Assembly (NCBI GenBank): GCA_002420015.1
Contig: DIHF01000017.1
Location: forward strand, 1 to 15,056
Direction: 5' to 3'
Source: Micavibrio sp. UBA5703
GTDB lineage: Bacteria > Pseudomonadota > Alphaproteobacteria > Micavibrionales > Micavibrionaceae
DNA length: 15,056 nucleotides
This document shows positions 12,016-15,056 of the stretch, in pieces (position 1 is the stretch's first letter; the number at the start of each line of letters is the position of its first letter). The translations under genes and the position numbers were made by a program. The notes beneath the pieces were generated by a model, which searched no databases, had not been told where the DNA came from, and saw only the letters and a list, made by a program, of their open reading frames with translations.

Positions 12016-12720
12016 ATGGATGCCATTTTTCTTATATTTCCTATTGTCGCTGTAATTTGTGTACTTGTTTATAAAAACAAGATTTATAAGGAGACGACAT
12101 ACTACCAAATATCAAAAAATCCTTATTTCTTCATGGATAAGGGAACACGGGGTGAGTATTTAATTTATGAACACTTGCGGCATTTTGAAGACGATGGCGG
12201 AAAGTTTCTGTTTAACATTTATCTCCCAAAGGCAAACAAGGAAACTACAGAAATTGATGTGCTCTTGATAACCCTGAAGGGTTTGTTTGTTATTGAGAGC
12301 AAAAATTATGGTGGTTGGATTTTTGGAAACGATGCACATCGAAATTGGACGCAAACTTTTCCAATGGGCAGAGGTCGTAGCCGCAAAGAACGATTTTACA
12401 ATCCGGTAATGCAAAACATCTCTCATATAACCCATTTAAAGCGTCTTATTGGTGAAAACTTTCCTATGTGGTCTATAATCGTTTTTTCGGATGAATGTAC
12501 ATTCAGAGATGTCACGATAAGAAATAGAAATGTTCACGTTATAAAGCGACACGAGGTTGCATCTGTTGTTGCTCAAATCCATGGGCAAACACATAGAAAT
12601 AATTTAACGGAGGCTGAAATAAATGGCATATTTGCCAGACTTTATCCTTACACGCAGGTTAACTCCGAAATAAGAAAACAGCACATAAGAGGTGCACAGC
12701 GTTATCTGCAGTCCGATTAA
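12016..12720 (+). CDS. NERD-domain (nuclease-related) membrane-anchored protein
   Basis: This 234-residue protein has an N-terminal membrane segment (about 3-19) followed by a NERD domain from about 40 to 170. Visible NERD marks are GTRGEYLIYEHL (43-54) with E47, TTEIDVLLI (77-85) with D81, GLFVIESKNYGGWIFG (89-104) with E94 and K96, and NPVMQN (129-134). E47, D81, E94 and K96 fit the PD-(D/E)xK-like nuclease core that the family is thought to share. NERD proteins are widespread accessory proteins with few studied functions. The membrane segment puts the domain on the cytoplasmic side if the basic KNKIYK after it follows the positive-inside rule. The gene is far more AT-rich than its neighbours, which suggests transfer. 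Its start has only a weak ribosome-binding site. Confidence 0.88.
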   Translation: MDAIFLIFPIVAVICVLVYKNKIYKETTYYQISKNPYFFMDKGTRGEYLIYEHLRHFEDDGGKFLFNIYLPKANKETTEIDVLLITLKGLFVIESKNYGGWIFGNDAHRNWTQTFPMGRGRSRKERFYNPVMQNISHITHLKRLIGENFPMWSIIVFSDECTFRDVTIRNRNVHVIKRHEVASVVAQIHGQTHRNNLTEAEINGIFARLYPYTQVNSEIRKQHIRGAQRYLQSD

Positions 12721-12745
12721 GTTTGTAAAGACAGCCTCTGCAAGT

Positions 12746-12763
12746 AAAGGTAATGTCCTTTTT
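12746..12763 (+). terminator. weak hairpin with T run after the NERD gene
   Basis: AAAGG 12746-12750 can pair with CCTTT 12757-12761 around a 6-base loop, continuing into T bases to 12763. The stem is only 5 bp. It lies in the 41-base gap between the convergent NERD and der genes and touches the der stop codon, so it is a weak call. Confidence 0.25.
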
Positions 12764-14186
12764 ATGATTGTGTAAAAGGATTCTTGCTGGCGCGGATCAA
12801 AAGGCGGATCGGCACGGCGGGAAGGCCAAAATCCTCGCGCAGACCGTTGGTGATATAGCGCTTGTATGAATCGGGGAGATCGCCGGGTTTTGAGGCCCAG
12901 AGCGCAAATGTCGGTGGGCGCGTTTTGACCTGCGCGATGTATTTCACGCGGTTGGGCCGTCCGCCCACAAGGGGTGCGGGGTTCCGGCTCTCCATCGCGC
13001 GCAGCCAGCGGTTCAGGCCACCCGTCGGGATGCGTTTATTCCACAGCGCATAGGTTTCCATGACGGCGGCAAGAAGCTGGTCGATGTTTTTATTGTTGAG
13101 CGCCGAAATGGTTGCAAAGCGCACGTCTTTTATTTGCGCCAGTGAGTATTGCATTTTATCTTCAAAAGTTTCCATTGCCGTTTTTTTGTCTTTCACGGCA
13201 TCCCATTTGTTGATGGCAATGACAAGGGCGCGGCCTTCCTCGATCACGTGGTCGGCGATCTGGAGATCCTGCTTGTCGAAAATCGCGTTTCCGTCCAGCA
13301 CAAGAACGACGACCTGCGCGAGACGAATGGCGCGCAGGGAATCTTCAACGGACATTTTCTCGATGGCATCCTGAACCTTTGCGCGGCGGCGCATTCCGGC
13401 GGTGTCGACCAGCTTGAAGGCGCGGCCCTCAAACGTCCAGTCCACGGCGATGGAATCGCGGGTGATGCCGGCTTCCGGCCCGGTCATGACGCGCTGGTCA
13501 TTAACAATAGAGTTGAGCAGCGTCGATTTGCCGACATTGGGCCGCCCGACAATGGCGATTTTGATGGGGATTTCGGGCGCGTCTTCTTCTCCCGGCTCCA
13601 TCTCGAAATCCTCATCGCCCTCGATAGCGTCGAGGTCATCAAATTCGTCATCTGTCCATGCTTCACCATCGTCAGGGTCTGTGGTTTCTTCTTCGGGGAA
13701 GTAGGGGGTGAGGACGTGATAAAGATCATCAAGGCCTATGCCGTGCGCGGCGGAAACAGGAACCGGATCGCCAAGGCCGAGCGCGTAAGCTTCGCCCAGC
13801 GCGCCGCCCGTTATTTTCTCGTTCTCGCATTTGTTGACAACGAGGATGACGGGTTTGTTCTGCCGCCGCAGCCACCCGGCGAAATGTTCATCCGAGGGCC
13901 TAATGCCCTCGCGCCCGTCCACTACAAACAGAACGACATCGGTTTGTTTGAGCGCGCTTTCGGTTTGTTTGCGCATACGCCCCTGAATGGAATCATCGAA
14001 ACTTTCCTCAAGCCCGGCGGTGTCGATGATGCGAAACTCGCGTTCGAAAAGATGGCCCTCGGCCTCGCGCCAGTCCCGCGTCACGCCGGGCCTGTCGTCG
14101 ACGATGGCAAGCTGCTTTCCCGCCAGACGGTTGAAAAGCGTCGATTTGCCGACATTCGGACGGCCGATGATGGAGATTGTTAACAT
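12762..14186 (-). CDS. der: ribosome biogenesis GTPase Der (EngA)
   Basis: Der is an essential GTPase with two G domains that acts in assembly of the 50S ribosomal subunit. The 474-residue product shows G domain 1 with GRPNVGKS (8-15), DTAG (55-58) and NKCE (118-121). G domain 2 has GRPNVGKS (214-221), DTAG (261-264) and NKWD (326-329). The KH-like C-terminal domain (about 385-474) has the family segment for RNA contact near RPPTFALW. A strongly acidic linker at 166-206 joins the two G domains. ATG complementary to 14184-14186 gives the normal N-terminus MLTISIIGRPN; a longer frame start at 14219 would overlap bamB and adds nothing conserved. Its start lies seven bases after the bamB stop, so they are one operon. 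Confidence 0.97.
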   Translation of the reverse strand: MLTISIIGRPNVGKSTLFNRLAGKQLAIVDDRPGVTRDWREAEGHLFEREFRIIDTAGLEESFDDSIQGRMRKQTESALKQTDVVLFVVDGREGIRPSDEHFAGWLRRQNKPVILVVNKCENEKITGGALGEAYALGLGDPVPVSAAHGIGLDDLYHVLTPYFPEEETTDPDDGEAWTDDEFDDLDAIEGDEDFEMEPGEEDAPEIPIKIAIVGRPNVGKSTLLNSIVNDQRVMTGPEAGITRDSIAVDWTFEGRAFKLVDTAGMRRRAKVQDAIEKMSVEDSLRAIRLAQVVVLVLDGNAIFDKQDLQIADHVIEEGRALVIAINKWDAVKDKKTAMETFEDKMQYSLAQIKDVRFATISALNNKNIDQLLAAVMETYALWNKRIPTGGLNRWLRAMESRNPAPLVGGRPNRVKYIAQVKTRPPTFALWASKPGDLPDSYKRYITNGLREDFGLPAVPIRLLIRASKNPFTQS

Positions 14187-14193
14187 GAGTGCA

Positions 14194-15056
14194 TTACCTG
14201 AACGCCGACAGGGTTCCATCTTCCGACAGTAGATAGAGCGTGCCGCCAGCGATCACGGGCGGGATGGAAACCGTGTGCCCGACGGACCAGTTTCTGGCAA
14301 CGATACCTTTATTCGCGGTGACTTCGACCACGCGCCCGCCGGTTCCGGCCAGTATGAGGCGCTCACCCGCGAAAACCGGGCCGGTCCAGCGGATGGGATT
14401 TTTCTTGCTGTCCGGGTTTTCAAAGCGCGGAAGGTCCAGCACCCAGCGGATTACGCCATTCTCGCGCCCGAGAGCGATAAGCTGGTTGTCGCTGGAGAGG
14501 ACAAAGATATGATTGCCCGCAACCCAGGGCGTTTGCGCGCCGCCGATTTCACGTTGCCAGACGCGCACGCCCGTGCGTTCATCCAATGCGACAAGGCGAC
14601 CGGAAAAACTGATGGCGATGACGAGGCCCTTGTCGATGACAGGCAGGCCCTTGATATCGGCCATACTCTCAAGCCCGCCGAAATTGCGCAGATTGGAGAG
14701 GTTGTCCGACCACGCAACGGAGCCGTTGGCCACGCGCAGCGCCGCGATTTCACCCGAAGAAAAGACGGGAATGACGATGTCGTTGTTGGCCGCAGGGCTT
14801 GCGCCGCCGACCAGCGCGGCGGTTTCGCTCAGGCCGCTATGTTCCCACAACACCGCGCCATCGGCTGCGTTGAGGGCAAGAAGGCGGTTGTCGAGCGTTG
14901 TGATAAAGATGCGGCCGTTGATGACGGTCGGGGCGGCCCGCGAAGGTGCGGCGATATGTTTGCGCCAGACAAATTTTCCGTCCTCAGGGTTGACGGCGAT
15001 TAGTTCGCTAAAACCGTTTGTCACGTAGAGGCGGCCATCGGAAAAGGCCATGCCGC
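14194..15056 (-). CDS. bamB: outer membrane assembly lipoprotein BamB, N-terminal part outside the window
   Basis: The visible C-terminal 287 residues form PQQ-like beta-propeller blades: repeats of the type DGRLYVTNGFSELIAVNPED, NGRIFITTLDNRLLALNAAD and ADGAVLWEH recur every 40 or so residues. BamB is a periplasmic lipoprotein that binds BamA and helps insert outer-membrane beta-barrel proteins. The signal peptide with lipobox would lie beyond the right edge, since the frame is open to base 15056. The stop TAA is complementary to 14194-14196. The bamB-der gene pair is conserved across proteobacteria, which supports the name over other PQQ-like propeller proteins. Confidence 0.9.
   Translation of the reverse strand, partial: GMAFSDGRLYVTNGFSELIAVNPEDGKFVWRKHIAAPSRAAPTVINGRIFITTLDNRLLALNAADGAVLWEHSGLSETAALVGGASPAANNDIVIPVFSSGEIAALRVANGSVAWSDNLSNLRNFGGLESMADIKGLPVIDKGLVIAISFSGRLVALDERTGVRVWQREIGGAQTPWVAGNHIFVLSSDNQLIALGRENGVIRWVLDLPRFENPDSKKNPIRWTGPVFAGERLILAGTGGRVVEVTANKGIVARNWSVGHTVSIPPVIAGGTLYLLSEDGTLSAFR

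Noticed and set aside
13149..14183. Long + strand ORF (344 codons) antisense to der
   Set aside because: The opposite strand encodes Der with both complete G domains; the + frame has no domain and no ribosome-binding site.

Overview
The window looks like a stretch of alphaproteobacterial chromosome. The evidence is the order radA, cvpA, purF, SDR oxidoreductase, the bamB-der pair, rpe followed by a heparinase II/III-family gene, and protein sequences close to the alphaproteobacterial form. Housekeeping genes are moderately GC-rich with a strong third-position GC bias. Several accessory genes are clearly more AT-rich. I cannot name a genus from the sequence.

Layout. Bases 1-1842 are accessory: the 3' end of an IS1595-type transposase, a compact candidate transcription unit (promoter, structured stretch, 26-codon ORF, strong terminator), a possible 40-residue Lys-rich protein, a 204-residue protein with a HEPN-like R-x4-H motif, and a repeat-filled gap. 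At 1843-3111 lies an unrecognised single-pass membrane protein. From 3253 to 5552 come rpe and a heparinase II/III-family protein, translationally close together. From 5751 to 9743 come radA, cvpA and purF; the cvpA and purF reading frames overlap within a CAG-rich tract.

A minus-strand accessory island (9740-11201) then sits between purF and the SDR gene that I would expect directly after purF. It holds an AbrB-type antitoxin, a Doc/Fic-type toxin and a 255-residue helical-repeat protein with its own promoter. The SDR gene resumes at 11266. An AT-rich NERD-domain protein (12016-12720) is a second insertion. The window closes on the minus strand with der and the 3' part of bamB.

The intergenic gaps at 1481-1842, 5553-5750 and 7155-7528 are built from dispersed palindromic repeats of several types placed end to end. 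A 28-bp segment joining two repeat types recurs on both sides of radA. The best candidates for little-known biology are the 417-772 mini-unit, the helical-repeat protein beside the AbrB-Doc pair, the divergent promoters there with TATAAC boxes in 12-bp register, and the CAG tract read in two frames as a CvpA tail and a PurF propeptide. I did not find a clearly new multi-gene system.
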